Assembly: GCF_001673365.1 (NCBI RefSeq)
Contig: NZ_LZLS01000191.1
Coordinates: forward strand, 1-64,000
DNA: 64,000 nt
Direction of reading: 5' to 3'
Source of the DNA: Mycobacterium asiaticum
GTDB taxonomy: Bacteria; Actinomycetota; Actinomycetes; Mycobacteriales; Mycobacteriaceae
Part shown: in pieces, positions 17,658 through 26,686 of the stretch
Layout of the letters: each line of letters begins with the position of its first letter
Numbering within the stretch: position 1 is the first letter of the stretch
Position numbers and translations under genes: made by a program
The notes under the pieces: generated by a model
Database searches by the model: none
The model's input: the letters and a program-made list of their open reading frames with translations, nothing else
Told to the model about the DNA's origin: nothing

Positions 17658-18776
17658 TTAGTGATGCGAATCCGATAATGCGCGCTGACGGTACTGGCCG
17701 GCGCGCTCGGCGACTGTTACGCCATTGCCGGGTCGGGTGTTGTTCGGGATCAGCACACCGTTCGTCGCGGTCGGCACGCCGTCAAAGAGGGTCTGCTCCA
17801 GGCGGACGTGGTCGACGAAGTATTCGATGTGACGCAGGTTGGGGATTGCCGCTGCCACCGGCGCATGCAGTGCCGGCGCGCAGTGGCCCGAGACCTGCAG
17901 ATTGTGCGAAGCCGCGATCCCCGCCGCGGCCAGCCAACCCGTATAACCCCCGCACCGGGTGGCATCGAGCTGCAGACAATCCACCACGGGTGCGAGATGA
18001 CGGGCCTCGTACAGGTCGGACACGTACTCGCCGGCGGCCACATCGCAGCGCATGGCGTGTCGCAGCACACCGAGACCCTCGATGTCGTCGCTGCTGACGG
18101 GCTCTTCGAACCAGACCACGCCGAGATCGTCGAGCGCAGCTCCGACGCGACGAGCTTGCCCGACGGTGTAGCCGCCGTTGGCGTCGACCATCAATGCGAC
18201 TCCGTCACCGGCGAGGTCACGCAGCTGCCGCACCCGTTGTAGATCGCGAGTGACGTTGGAGCCCCAGCCCTGACCGATCTTGATCTTCATCGCGCTACAT
18301 CCGGCGGAATGCCAGTCCCGCACCTGCTCGCCGAGCTGGGCTTCGTCCAGGGTGGTGAAGCCGCCGGAGCCGTAGACCGGGACATCGGAACGGGCCTGCC
18401 CCAGCAGTGCGGACAGCGGTTCGTCGCGCAGTCGGGCCTTGAGATCCCAGAGCGCCATATCGACCGCGCTGATGGCCTGCATGACCAGGCCGCGGGTGCC
18501 GAAGTTGCGGCAGCTGCGCCGCATCGCCTCCCAGGCTCCGCTGATGTCGTCGATATTGCCGTCGGTGACCACCTTCGAGAGGTGTTCGGAGACGACGGTG
18601 GCGGCGGCCGGCGAACTGTAAGTCCAGCCAACTCCGGTGGTGTGGCCGGAATGCACGTGCACGACGACGGCCGTGGTGGCGTCCCACTCGAACGTGCCGT
18701 CGGCCTCGGGCACCTCGGTGTCGACGCTGTAGACCTCGACCTCGACGCGTTCGACGGTCAAAGCCGGTCGGTTCAT
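17658..18776 (-). CDS. enolase-superfamily enzyme (mandelate racemase/muconate lactonizing type)
   Basis: A 372-residue enzyme with an enolase N-terminal cap and a C-terminal barrel. Visible catalytic elements: Lys-Ile-Lys near residue 161 (KxK), Val-Asp-Ala-Asn-Gly-Gly near 195, Phe-Glu-Glu-Pro near 221, Ala-Ala-Gly-Glu-Tyr near 247 and a His in Ser-Gly-His-Cys near 295. These match metal ligands and acid/base residues of the MR/MLE groups, many of which dehydrate sugar acids. The substrate is unknown. It overlaps the upstream GMC gene by 4 bp (ATGA), last gene of the redox operon, which suggests it acts on an acid made by the oxidoreductase. Confidence 0.85.
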   Translation of the reverse strand: MNRPALTVERVEVEVYSVDTEVPEADGTFEWDATTAVVVHVHSGHTTGVGWTYSSPAAATVVSEHLSKVVTDGNIDDISGAWEAMRRSCRNFGTRGLVMQAISAVDMALWDLKARLRDEPLSALLGQARSDVPVYGSGGFTTLDEAQLGEQVRDWHSAGCSAMKIKIGQGWGSNVTRDLQRVRQLRDLAGDGVALMVDANGGYTVGQARRVGAALDDLGVVWFEEPVSSDDIEGLGVLRHAMRCDVAAGEYVSDLYEARHLAPVVDCLQLDATRCGGYTGWLAAAGIAASHNLQVSGHCAPALHAPVAAAIPNLRHIEYFVDHVRLEQTLFDGVPTATNGVLIPNNTRPGNGVTVAERAGQYRQRALSDSHH

Positions 18777-20443
18777 GCGAGGGACCTTTCCCGCCGCTCC
18801 GCCCGCCCCCGGGCGTGCTCGTTCATCAGGTCGGCGGCACGCGCGGCCAGCGCCATGATGGTCAACGCCGGGTTGGCGGAGCCCTGAGTGGGCATGGTGC
18901 TGCCGTCGACGACATAGAGACGCTCGACACCGAAGACCCGGTGCTGCGCATCGACCACCCCCTCCTCGGCGCGCGCGGCCATCCGGGCTCCGCCGACCAG
19001 GTGGGCGTAGCGCTCGATGGTGATGACCTCCTGAGCGCCGGCCGCACGCAGGATGTCTTCCATGACCGAGGTGGCGGCCTTGATGAGTTGTCTGTCGTTG
19101 TCACATTGGGAGTAGGAGAAGTGCGCCACCGAAAGGCCGTGGCGATCGGTCTCGTCGGCCAGCGTGACCCGATTGTCGGCTTGGGGCAACAATTCACACA
19201 GCGCGCCCAGGGTGGCCCAGTGGACGTAGTCGCGCATATACTCCCGCAGCGTCGTACCCCAGTGTCCCTGCGCGGCAACGTGTTCGGCCCAGGTGATGGG
19301 CAGCGGACTGATGGTTTGCACGGACCACCCGCGCTGGTAGGGCTTGGTCGGGTCGGTCTCGTAGAACTCTTCGGTGCTGACCTCGGGTGGCGGGGCTTTG
19401 TACATCCGGATTTCGTCGTCGAAGCGCCCGGCGACTTGAGGCGCGCCCTGGACCATCAGGTAACGGCCGAGTTGATCGTGTTCGTTACCCAGTCCCCGCT
19501 CGAAGCGGTTGGTTGCCGAAAGTAGCAGCAGCCGCGGGGTTTCGATCGAATAGCCGGCGACGACGACCGCGGCGGCTCGCTGCCGACGTACGACCCCGGC
19601 GTGAAAGTACTCGACGCCGGTGGCTCGGCCGGTGCGGTCGTCGACGAGTATCCGCGACACGTGGCAGTCGGGCCGGATCTCGGCGCCGTGCGCGAGAGCA
19701 TCGGGGATGTGGGTTATCAGCGGGCTGGCTTTGGCATTGACCTTGCATCCCTGCAAGCAGAAGCCGCGATAGATGCAGTGCGGCCGATTTCCGAACCTTC
19801 CGTTGGGAATTGCGACCGGCCCTACCCGCATCGGAATGCCCAACGCGGCCGCACCTTTGAGGAAGACCCGGCCGTTGCCACTGACCGGGTGGGGTCGGTG
19901 CGGATAGCTGTGTGGATCGCCCCACGGCCAGTCCTCCCCGGCGACCGGCAGTTCGGCTTCTATCTGTTCGTAATAGGGGCGCAGCGTGGCGTATTCGATG
20001 GGCCAGTCAGCGCCCACCCCGTCGGCACTGTAGGTGTGAAAGTCCGAGGGGTGGAACCGCGGCGCATAGCCCGCGAAATGCACCATCGAACCGCCGACCC
20101 CACGCCCGGAGTTGTTGGAGCCCAACGGGACTGGATCATCGCCGCCGATCTGGCGCGGCTCGGACCAGAACAGCACATGCGAGCCGCGCTCGTCGCTGAC
20201 CCAGTCGGTGTCGGGATCCCAGAACGGGCCGGCGTCCAACACCACGGTGCGCCAACCCATTCGGGCCAACCGCTGCGCCAGGGTGCCGCCTCCGGCGCCA
20301 GCGCCCACGATGACGACGTCAACCTCGTCATCTTCGGGGTAGCGCCGCATATCGGCACGCAGTCGGTGATTGGTCCGCGACCCGTCATTGGGAATAAGCC
20401 AGGCCGATTCATTGCGCGCCCGAATGGCGCGGTAGTCACTCAC
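18773..20443 (-). CDS. GMC-family FAD oxidoreductase, gluconate 2-dehydrogenase flavoprotein-like
   Basis: A 556-residue flavoprotein with the FAD dinucleotide-binding Gly-Ala-Gly-Ala-Gly-Gly-Gly near residue 48, an Asn-Asn-Ser-Gly-Arg-Gly-Val-Gly-Gly-Ser segment near 110, and the C-terminal Gly-Ser-x-Met-Pro-Thr-x4-Asn-Pro signature near 520. It oxidises an alcohol or sugar, with electrons going to FAD. Pairing with the subunit-3-like protein just upstream (8 bp overlap) matches gluconate/sorbosone-type dehydrogenases, though no cytochrome c subunit is encoded here. The electron acceptor is therefore unclear. Confidence 0.88.
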   Translation of the reverse strand: MSDYRAIRARNESAWLIPNDGSRTNHRLRADMRRYPEDDEVDVVIVGAGAGGGTLAQRLARMGWRTVVLDAGPFWDPDTDWVSDERGSHVLFWSEPRQIGGDDPVPLGSNNSGRGVGGSMVHFAGYAPRFHPSDFHTYSADGVGADWPIEYATLRPYYEQIEAELPVAGEDWPWGDPHSYPHRPHPVSGNGRVFLKGAAALGIPMRVGPVAIPNGRFGNRPHCIYRGFCLQGCKVNAKASPLITHIPDALAHGAEIRPDCHVSRILVDDRTGRATGVEYFHAGVVRRQRAAAVVVAGYSIETPRLLLLSATNRFERGLGNEHDQLGRYLMVQGAPQVAGRFDDEIRMYKAPPPEVSTEEFYETDPTKPYQRGWSVQTISPLPITWAEHVAAQGHWGTTLREYMRDYVHWATLGALCELLPQADNRVTLADETDRHGLSVAHFSYSQCDNDRQLIKAATSVMEDILRAAGAQEVITIERYAHLVGGARMAARAEEGVVDAQHRVFGVERLYVVDGSTMPTQGSANPALTIMALAARAADLMNEHARGRAERRERSLA

Positions 20444-21146
20444 CGTCGTTCCTGCCGGACAGATTGTCGTCGGCCTTACGGGCGCGCTCCACCCGTTCTG
20501 CGAAGGGCACCGGGTCGCTCTCGTAGTGGTCGGCGACTTCCCACTTCTCCCGCGTATTGATGCCCGGGTTCAAATAACCGCGCGGGTAGGCCGGCCCGCT
20601 GAAACCAATCTCGTTCCAAGCCCATGGATGTGAATAGAAGGCGGTGGTGGCGTATCTCGTCCACAGACTCCAAACATGCTTGGCGCTGAACCCGTGCCAG
20701 GATTCGCCGCGGTCGGACAGATCCTGCACGTCCTGCAGCAACCGGGCCTGATCGGACTCGCCGAGGTCGGCATACGCCGCGTTATGCCGATCGTGAGCGT
20801 CCTGGTCAAGGTGGGCCAATGTTTCGCGCCAAGCCTGGCCGTCTTCGGGCATGTCGTCGTAGTGCCAGCCGTCGGTCTCCGCCGTCGCCAGACGGGTGTC
20901 GATGAGCGAGAGCACCGGCACCCGCGGATCGCAGTCCTGACCAAGCAGCAGATCGAGCATCGGTGCGGCGACGGCGACTTCGCGCGCGGTGAAGAACGCT
21001 AACATGTTCGGCAGCGCCAGGCGCGCCAACACGACTCCCGCCGTCACGTCGTCCCACACGTGAGCTTGGTCGAGCACGTCGAAGCCGGGAAACCGGCCTT
21101 GTCCCTGCGGGGTGATGGCGTGCTGGTTGGGGGGACGAAACGGCAT
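20436..21146 (-). CDS. gluconate 2-dehydrogenase subunit 3-like protein
   Basis: A 236-residue protein with a hydrophobic N-terminal third (Phe-Phe-Thr-Ala-Arg-Glu near residue 52) and a Trp/Tyr-rich C-terminus ending in a charged tail, the pattern of the gluconate 2-dehydrogenase subunit 3 family, which accompanies GMC flavoproteins. No twin-arginine signal is seen at the start, although the subunit 3 family often has one. The ATG at 21146 overlaps the previous stop by 1 base (TGATG). Probable partner of the GMC enzyme. Confidence 0.78.
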   Translation of the reverse strand: MPFRPPNQHAITPQGQGRFPGFDVLDQAHVWDDVTAGVVLARLALPNMLAFFTAREVAVAAPMLDLLLGQDCDPRVPVLSLIDTRLATAETDGWHYDDMPEDGQAWRETLAHLDQDAHDRHNAAYADLGESDQARLLQDVQDLSDRGESWHGFSAKHVWSLWTRYATTAFYSHPWAWNEIGFSGPAYPRGYLNPGINTREKWEVADHYESDPVPFAERVERARKADDNLSGRNDGE

Positions 21147-21595
21147 CAGCGACCCCCATCGCCGGGTAGCGGGAGATCCTCCCGTCGCAGCAGCGCCGCC
21201 AGCAGTCCCATGGCGCCGACCAGTGAGGCCAGCAGGGGCGCGAACGCCGGCGGGCCGGACTCCATGTTGTACTTCGTCACGCCGCCGGGCCGTTGTGCAA
21301 TACCGCGCCAGTGCAGATAGGTGCCCTGAACCCCGTTCACGACGATCGCCGCGCTGGTGGCCGGCAGCACCGTTTTGGCCGCCCGCCGGGAGAAGAATCC
21401 GGCCACGCCGGCCGGTATTGCGGTGGGCAGCACGAAGATTGGCCACCACATCATCTTGTTGCCGAAGCTGGCACCGTCGTGGGACAGGTAGATCTCGCCC
21501 GCGGTGACCGCCGCCCCCGCCGCGGTCAGCGCCGAAAGCGTGCGCTCGAAGCGGCCAGTCCGAATGTCGTGCAGCGCAGTGTCAATCATTTTCAT
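21146..21595 (-). CDS. small conserved membrane protein of the redox operon
   Basis: A 149-residue protein with about four hydrophobic helices (around residues 20-35, 48-65, 75-92 and 117-136). I do not recognise a named family. The start overlaps the TPP-enzyme stop (ATGA) and its own stop overlaps the next start, so it is translationally coupled inside the operon. It could anchor the GMC/subunit-3 pair to the membrane; that is inference from position. Confidence 0.7.
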   Translation of the reverse strand: MKMIDTALHDIRTGRFERTLSALTAAGAAVTAGEIYLSHDGASFGNKMMWWPIFVLPTAIPAGVAGFFSRRAAKTVLPATSAAIVVNGVQGTYLHWRGIAQRPGGVTKYNMESGPPAFAPLLASLVGAMGLLAALLRREDLPLPGDGGR

Positions 21596-23391
21596 GATCG
21601 ATCCTTCTTCTCGCCCGGCAGGTACTGCTGCACTTTCTGCTTGACGCCCTGTTTGATGAACCCGGCCGCATCCTCGTCACCGCCGAGTACCGCCTTGGCC
21701 AGCGACTTGGCCTGCTCGTAGGTGGCGTGCGGCGGGATCGGTGGAACGTCGGGATCACAGCGCACGTCCAGCACGGTCGGGCGGTCGGCTGCCAGAGCGC
21801 GCTCCCACGCCGAGCCCAATTGACCTGCCTCGTCGAGGTTCTCACCATGCAAACCCAAACTGCGGGCGAATCCGGCGTAGTCCACGTCCGGAAGCGATTG
21901 AGACGCTTCGAACTTCGGAGAGTTCTCCATCGCCCGCATCTCCCAGGTGACCTGGTTGAGATCGTTGTTGTGCAGAACGGCGATGATCAACCTGGGATCG
22001 GTCCACTGCCGCCAGTACCTGGCGATGGTGATCAGCTCGGCCATGCCGTTCATCTGCATCGCCCCGTCACCGACGAATGCGATGCTGGGACGGTCGGGAT
22101 GCGCCCATTTCGCGCCGATCACATACGGCACCCCGGGACCCATTGTGGCCAGCGTGCCCGATAGCGAACCCCGCACGCCGCCGGTGAACTTGAGGTGCCG
22201 GGCATACCAGTTCGCCGCCGAGCCGGAGTCGGCGGCGATGATGGCGTTGGAGGGCATCCGCGTCGACAGTTCGTAAAAGATCCGCATCGGGTTGAGCGGG
22301 TCGGCATCGGTCATCGCTCGCCGCTGCGCGGTGTTCCACCACTTCGCGACGTGCTTCTCGATCTTCTCCCGCCAGCTGCGGTCCGACTTGCGCTGCAGTA
22401 GCGGAATCAGCGCCTGCAGTGTGGCTTTCGCGTCGCCTACCACGTTGAGCTCGTAGGGATACCGCATACCGATCCACTTGCCCGATCGATCTATCTGGAC
22501 CGCACGGGCTTGGTCGAGCTTCGGCAGGAACTGGGTGTAGGGGAAATTCGACCCGACGGTCAGGAGTGTGTCGCACTCCATCATCAGGTGCCAGCTGGCC
22601 GTGGTGCCCAGCAGCCCGATCGATCCGGTCACCCAGGGCAGGTCGTCGGGGAGAACGTCTTTACCCAGCAACGCCTTTGCCGCCCCGGCGCCGAGCAGGT
22701 CAGCGACCTGCGTCAACTCCTCCACGCAGCCGCGGGCGCCCTGGCCCACCAGCATGGCCACCCGTTCACCGGCGTTCAGCAGATCCGCTGCGGCGCGGAC
22801 TGCCGAGTCGTCGGGCGCCACCCGCGCGGGGCTGAGTCCGAGGCTGGACGGAACCTGCTTGAACGCGTGTTCTGGCGGTTCGTACTTCAGTTCGAACACG
22901 TCGGAGGGGACGATGATGCAGGTCGGACAGCCTTCGCTCAGTGCTATCCGAATCGCCCGGTCGATCAGGTTCGGCAATTGTTGTGGCACCGTGCACATTT
23001 GGACGTACTCGCTACAGACGTCCTTAAACAGGCTGATCAGGTCGATTTCCTGCTGATAGGAGCCGCCCATGGCGGATCGCTCGGTCTGCCCCACGATGGC
23101 AACCACCGGTACGTGGTCGAGCTTGGCGTCGTAGAGGCCGTTGAGCAGGTGGACGGCGCCCGGACCGCTGGTGGCGACACACACCCCGAAGCCGCCGGAG
23201 AATTTGGCGAAGCCGACCGCTTCGAAGGCGGACATCTCCTCGTGCCGGGCCTGCACAAATTGAGGTTTGTCCCCCGCCCGCTCCCATGCCGCTAGCAGAC
23301 CGTTGATGCCGTCTCCGGGAAAGCCGAATACTTGTTTGACATCCCACTCCCGGAGTCGGGACAACAACACATCGCCAACGGTGTCAGACAC
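21592..23391 (-). CDS. thiamine-diphosphate enzyme, pyruvate oxidase (PoxB)-like
   Basis: A 599-residue enzyme with the three-domain layout of the pyruvate oxidase/acetolactate synthase family. The catalytic Glu lies in Arg-His-Glu-Glu near residue 50, and the ThDP motif runs from Gly-Asp-Gly near 434 to Asn-Asn about 27 residues later. The sequence resembles quinone-linked pyruvate dehydrogenase (PoxB) and related ThDP proteins more than biosynthetic acetolactate synthase, whose small subunit is absent. Expected role: decarboxylating oxidation of a 2-oxo acid with electrons passed to the membrane. GTG 23391 has an AGGAG at normal distance. Confidence 0.87.
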   Translation of the reverse strand: MSDTVGDVLLSRLREWDVKQVFGFPGDGINGLLAAWERAGDKPQFVQARHEEMSAFEAVGFAKFSGGFGVCVATSGPGAVHLLNGLYDAKLDHVPVVAIVGQTERSAMGGSYQQEIDLISLFKDVCSEYVQMCTVPQQLPNLIDRAIRIALSEGCPTCIIVPSDVFELKYEPPEHAFKQVPSSLGLSPARVAPDDSAVRAAADLLNAGERVAMLVGQGARGCVEELTQVADLLGAGAAKALLGKDVLPDDLPWVTGSIGLLGTTASWHLMMECDTLLTVGSNFPYTQFLPKLDQARAVQIDRSGKWIGMRYPYELNVVGDAKATLQALIPLLQRKSDRSWREKIEKHVAKWWNTAQRRAMTDADPLNPMRIFYELSTRMPSNAIIAADSGSAANWYARHLKFTGGVRGSLSGTLATMGPGVPYVIGAKWAHPDRPSIAFVGDGAMQMNGMAELITIARYWRQWTDPRLIIAVLHNNDLNQVTWEMRAMENSPKFEASQSLPDVDYAGFARSLGLHGENLDEAGQLGSAWERALAADRPTVLDVRCDPDVPPIPPHATYEQAKSLAKAVLGGDEDAAGFIKQGVKQKVQQYLPGEKKDRS

Positions 23392-23430
23392 TGTTCATCA
23401 CTCTCCTGCTAGCTGGATTGATTCGCTTTG

Positions 23431-23913
23431 CTAGACAACAACTTCGAAATCTCGGCGGTGGCGCTCCTGGGCGCGTTCCCACAGGTAGCGGCCACCGGGT
23501 AGGCGCGGCAGGATCAGTCCAGCAAGCCGGTCGAGAACTCGTTGGTGCGCCGGCGGCGGCGTGCTGCCGGTGTGCAGATCATGCGCACCGAACAGCGCCC
23601 ACAGCGCCGCAATGGCGGCATCGGTGAGGGCGGCTCGTGCCCGGCGCGGGTCGGCGGCGGCCAGACCCACCGCGGTGAGCGAATGCACTCCATCAACCCA
23701 GGTGCCGGCGGCTAGTACTTCGGGGCTGGGGTGGGTACCGGACATGACCGCCTGCGCCAGATGACGTGCGCCCAGGATCCGGGTGACGACCACCGCCTTG
23801 TGGTCGACATGGACCCGGTGGATCCATCCCAGCACAACCTCGGGCGCGATTAAAAGCACTGCGCCCCAGAGGCTTCGAAGACCTTCGAGGTATCTGAAGT
23901 GGGTAACTGCCAT
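23431..23913 (-). CDS. conserved hypothetical protein in the redox operon
   Basis: A 160-residue protein with three or four moderately hydrophobic Ala/Leu-rich segments and conserved-looking His/Arg residues. I do not recognise the family. The ATG at 23913 is preferred over the upstream in-frame ATG because GGAGG lies 4-5 bases before it. It is 39 bp before the TPP-enzyme gene and 60 bp after the SDR gene on the same strand, so it is probably cotranscribed. Confidence 0.65.
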   Translation of the reverse strand: MAVTHFRYLEGLRSLWGAVLLIAPEVVLGWIHRVHVDHKAVVVTRILGARHLAQAVMSGTHPSPEVLAAGTWVDGVHSLTAVGLAAADPRRARAALTDAAIAALWALFGAHDLHTGSTPPPAHQRVLDRLAGLILPRLPGGRYLWERAQERHRRDFEVVV

Positions 23914-23973
23914 CGTCCTCCGCCGCAACCTGTCGGTGTCAAGTAGCTATTCCCGGGGTCTGTCGTTCAAAAC

Positions 23974-24984
23974 TCATCGACGTCGCCGCACCGCAAGCGC
24001 CGCCGTGGCGGCGAGCGCCGCAGCCCCTGCCCCGGTCACCGCCCCGATGTGTTCGGACAGCCAAGGTTGCGCTGCACGGTCCAGCGCCTGGTCGTCGAAG
24101 ATGCCGTGTGCACCGTGGTCGCTACCGGCGTCCTCGTCGCGGGGCTCCCACAGGTTGTGCGGGCGCTCTGGGCTGACGGATTCGTCCGTCTGTTGCGAGG
24201 AGTAGCCGGTCTTGGCCAGATACCGGTCCAGCAACGCGGGCATCACCCGCTGACCCAGGATGGTTGCCGCGGTGCTCGCACCCACCCAATATTGTTTGCG
24301 CCGTGGATGATCGGCGGCAAACAGCACCGCGCGCGCCGCGATCTCGGGTTGGTAGATGGGCGGGACGGGTTGGGGATGGCGCGGAAGCCGGGACAGCACC
24401 CAGGAGAACTGCGGGGTATTGACCGCGGGCATCTGTACGACGGTGATGTGAATATCGCTGTGTTCGTGCAGCAGTTCGGTGCGCACCGACTCGGTGAACC
24501 CGTTGATTGCGTGCTTGGCGCCGCAGTACGCCGACTGCAGCGGAATTGCCCGGGCGCCCAGCGCCGACCCGACTTGGACAATCGTGCCCGCGTCGCGTTC
24601 ACGCATGTGCCGCAACGCAGTCATGGTCCCGTACACGAAGCCGAGGTAGCTGACTTCGGTGACGCGCCGGTACTCCTCGGGAGAGATTTGGTGGAAGGGC
24701 GCGAACACCGATGTGAACGCGACGTTGACCCAGACGTCGATGGCCCCGAACGTGCTCTGGACCTGATCGGCCGCGGCATCCACCGCCCGGTGGTCGGCCA
24801 CGTCGGTGGGAATCGCCAACGCCTGACCACCGGCGTTCTGGATGTCTTTGGCGGCGCCGTCCAGGCCGGCGGACCCGCGTGCGAGTAAGCCGACTCTGTC
24901 GCCACGGGCACCGAACGCTCGTGCCGTCGCACGGCCGATGCCAGCGCTGGCTCCGGTGACCACGACAGTGCGCGGTGTGGCCAT
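23974..24984 (-). CDS. short-chain dehydrogenase with C-terminal membrane anchor
   Basis: A 336-residue classical SDR: cofactor motif Thr-Gly-Ala-Ser-Ala-Gly-Ile-Gly at residues 10-17, active site Ser near 143 and Tyr-x3-Lys near 156-160. An extra tail ends in an Ala-rich hydrophobic helix and five terminal basic residues, suggesting attachment to the membrane. A strong AGGAAGGAG precedes ATG 24984. It is the first gene of the minus-strand redox operon and is divergent from the MarR gene, so it is a likely MarR target. Confidence 0.85.
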   Translation of the reverse strand: MATPRTVVVTGASAGIGRATARAFGARGDRVGLLARGSAGLDGAAKDIQNAGGQALAIPTDVADHRAVDAAADQVQSTFGAIDVWVNVAFTSVFAPFHQISPEEYRRVTEVSYLGFVYGTMTALRHMRERDAGTIVQVGSALGARAIPLQSAYCGAKHAINGFTESVRTELLHEHSDIHITVVQMPAVNTPQFSWVLSRLPRHPQPVPPIYQPEIAARAVLFAADHPRRKQYWVGASTAATILGQRVMPALLDRYLAKTGYSSQQTDESVSPERPHNLWEPRDEDAGSDHGAHGIFDDQALDRAAQPWLSEHIGAVTGAGAAALAATAALAVRRRR

Positions 24985-25052
24985 GAAGACTCCTTCCTGC
25001 GCTAACTGCCTTCACCACAGCACGTTACGCCTAGTTCGTGCATTACGCATGA

Positions 25053-25097
25053 TTTGCAATTGGCAGGATAGTCTCAGTGCAAATAGGAAATTTTGCA
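25053..25097. promoter_or_regulatory. candidate MarR operator region with repeated TTTGCA half-sites
   Basis: The SDR/marR divergent gap holds TTTGCA at 25053-25058 and an imperfect palindrome TGCAAAT-AGGAA-ATTTTGCA at 25078-25097, 28 bp before the marR start. Repeats of the same half-site in both orientations are typical of a MarR operator controlling both directions. No footprint evidence is available. Confidence 0.5.
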
Positions 25098-25124
25098 TGT
25101 ATTGTGCTGTGGGAAAGGAGCGCC

Positions 25125-25610
25125 ATGGTGTCAGCGCGGAACAGAAGCCGTTTCGACGCGGGCCCGGGGGAACTCGATCTTTTTGCCACTGCGCTGGAAA
25201 CGGCAACCCGCGGATTTCTCGATGTCAACGTCGGTGTGCTGGAAAAGATGGAGAAGAAGATAAGTCTGGGCGCTCTGCACGCGCTTCAGTCGCTGGAGCG
25301 CCTCGGGCCGAGCTTGGTCACCGAGCTTGGTGACGAACTCAACCTGCTCCCGTCCACCGCGAGTCGGCTCAGTGACCGGCTCGCCGAGTCTGGGTGGATC
25401 ACCCGGCGCGTCTCCCCGTCCAACCGCCGTGCCACCCTCCTCGAAATCACCCCCAGCGGACGGTCCATCCTGCGGGAGCTGCTCACGTTGCGCAAGAACG
25501 CGTTGAAATCCGTTGTGGGCCAAATGGATGACGACGATCGCGCCGCTCTGCTGCAGGGCACCCGCGCGTTCACCGCCGCTCACCAGAAAATGACCGAGCC
25601 ACACTCGTGA
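25125..25610 (+). CDS. MarR-family transcriptional regulator
   Basis: A 161-residue winged-helix regulator. The helix-turn-helix spans about residues 55-90 (Leu-Leu-Pro-Ser-Thr-Ala-Ser-Arg-Leu recognition helix) followed by the wing with Arg-Arg-Val-Ser-Pro-x-Asn-Arg-Arg and the Leu-Thr-Pro-like motif as Ile-Thr-Pro. ATG 25125 is chosen since AAAGGAG lies 4 bases upstream. Its stop overlaps the lipoprotein gene (GTGA). It probably senses a small molecule and represses the divergent redox operon and itself; the ligand is unknown. Confidence 0.88.
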   Translation: MVSARNRSRFDAGPGELDLFATALETATRGFLDVNVGVLEKMEKKISLGALHALQSLERLGPSLVTELGDELNLLPSTASRLSDRLAESGWITRRVSPSNRRATLLEITPSGRSILRELLTLRKNALKSVVGQMDDDDRAALLQGTRAFTAAHQKMTEPHS

Positions 25611-26686
25611 CAATGCGGGCGCGTTGCACTGGCCGCCGGTGGCGGTGGGCGCGCTGGTGCGGCGGGGCCGCGGTGGGCACGCTGTTGGTAGCGGGGCTGG
25701 TAGCCGGGTGCTCCGCTCCGGGGCGCTCGCTGGAATCAGCGCCCGAGGTTGCGTTGACGGCTGTCGGAGCGGTGCTGCATGCACCCGTGTGGTCCTATAA
25801 CAGGAACACCCTGATTGCGTTGACCGACGATCAACGGCTGGCCGAAGTAACCGATCCTGCCGACGCGCACGGCGGCGGGTTGCGGCTGTCGGACCCGCTG
25901 GCCGCGGGACGCAACCTACAGATCAGCCGAAAGGACGAAGGACAGGTCTTCGTGCCGCAACCGGAGCGCGGCAACGTCGCGGTAGTCGACCTGGCCACCT
26001 TGCGACCGATCGATTCCATCGACGCCGGTCCTGCGCCGGCCTATCTCTCCGAAGACGCCGGCATGCGGGTGTTGCTTGCGCTTTCTGCCGACGGGGCAAC
26101 GGTGACACCCGTTGAGGAATACGGGTATCGGAAGTTGCCCGCCGCGACCCTCGGCACTCGTGCGGAGACCATCGACGGATCCAACCGCGGACGCACGATC
26201 GACTACCACGCCTACTCAGCGTCAGGGATCGGCTACTACAAAGGTCCGTCATCGCCTCCCGAGCAGCGCGGCTCAATCGGCATGGGAGTCGCGGTTTCGG
26301 CGGGTGACGGGACCAAGGTGACCCGCAGCTACGTCGCGCAGCGTGACAGTGATGTGCTGTACGCCGTCGATTCCCACCGTGGCGGAAGCGGATTGGAGGT
26401 GCTGGCTCAAACCAGGCTGTCGTCACCCGTGCGTGAGCTGGGCACCGACGCAACCCGCATCTACGCTGCGACGGACCGTCAGTTGGTGGTGCTCGAGACA
26501 GCCAGTTTCACCGGCTACCCGCAGCAGACCATCCCGATAATCCATGTCACCGACTACCGTGCCAGCCTCCCGGACGGTCCGCTGCAGTCCGCTCCGCTGT
26601 CGGGTTTGGCGGTGGGACCGCACCGCGTGTACCTCACGCTGCGCGACGCGAAATACGTGATCAGCATCGCGAAGCCGCGGCTGTGA
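25607..26686 (+). CDS. putative lipoprotein with beta-propeller-like repeats
   Basis: A 359-residue exported protein. The N-terminus is Arg-rich, followed by a hydrophobic segment and lipobox Leu-Val-Ala-Gly-Cys at about residues 31-35, so it should be a membrane-anchored lipoprotein. The mature part has recurring Asp/Ala-Thr-Leu-Arg-Pro and Val-Val-Leu-Glu-Thr strands like YVTN/quinoprotein propellers. No catalytic motif is evident. The start GTG 25607 overlaps the marR stop; ATG 25613 is equally possible. Context suggests an accessory function to the redox operon, without direct proof. Confidence 0.75.
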   Translation: MTMRARCTGRRWRWARWCGGAAVGTLLVAGLVAGCSAPGRSLESAPEVALTAVGAVLHAPVWSYNRNTLIALTDDQRLAEVTDPADAHGGGLRLSDPLAAGRNLQISRKDEGQVFVPQPERGNVAVVDLATLRPIDSIDAGPAPAYLSEDAGMRVLLALSADGATVTPVEEYGYRKLPAATLGTRAETIDGSNRGRTIDYHAYSASGIGYYKGPSSPPEQRGSIGMGVAVSAGDGTKVTRSYVAQRDSDVLYAVDSHRGGSGLEVLAQTRLSSPVRELGTDATRIYAATDRQLVVLETASFTGYPQQTIPIIHVTDYRASLPDGPLQSAPLSGLAVGPHRVYLTLRDAKYVISIAKPRL

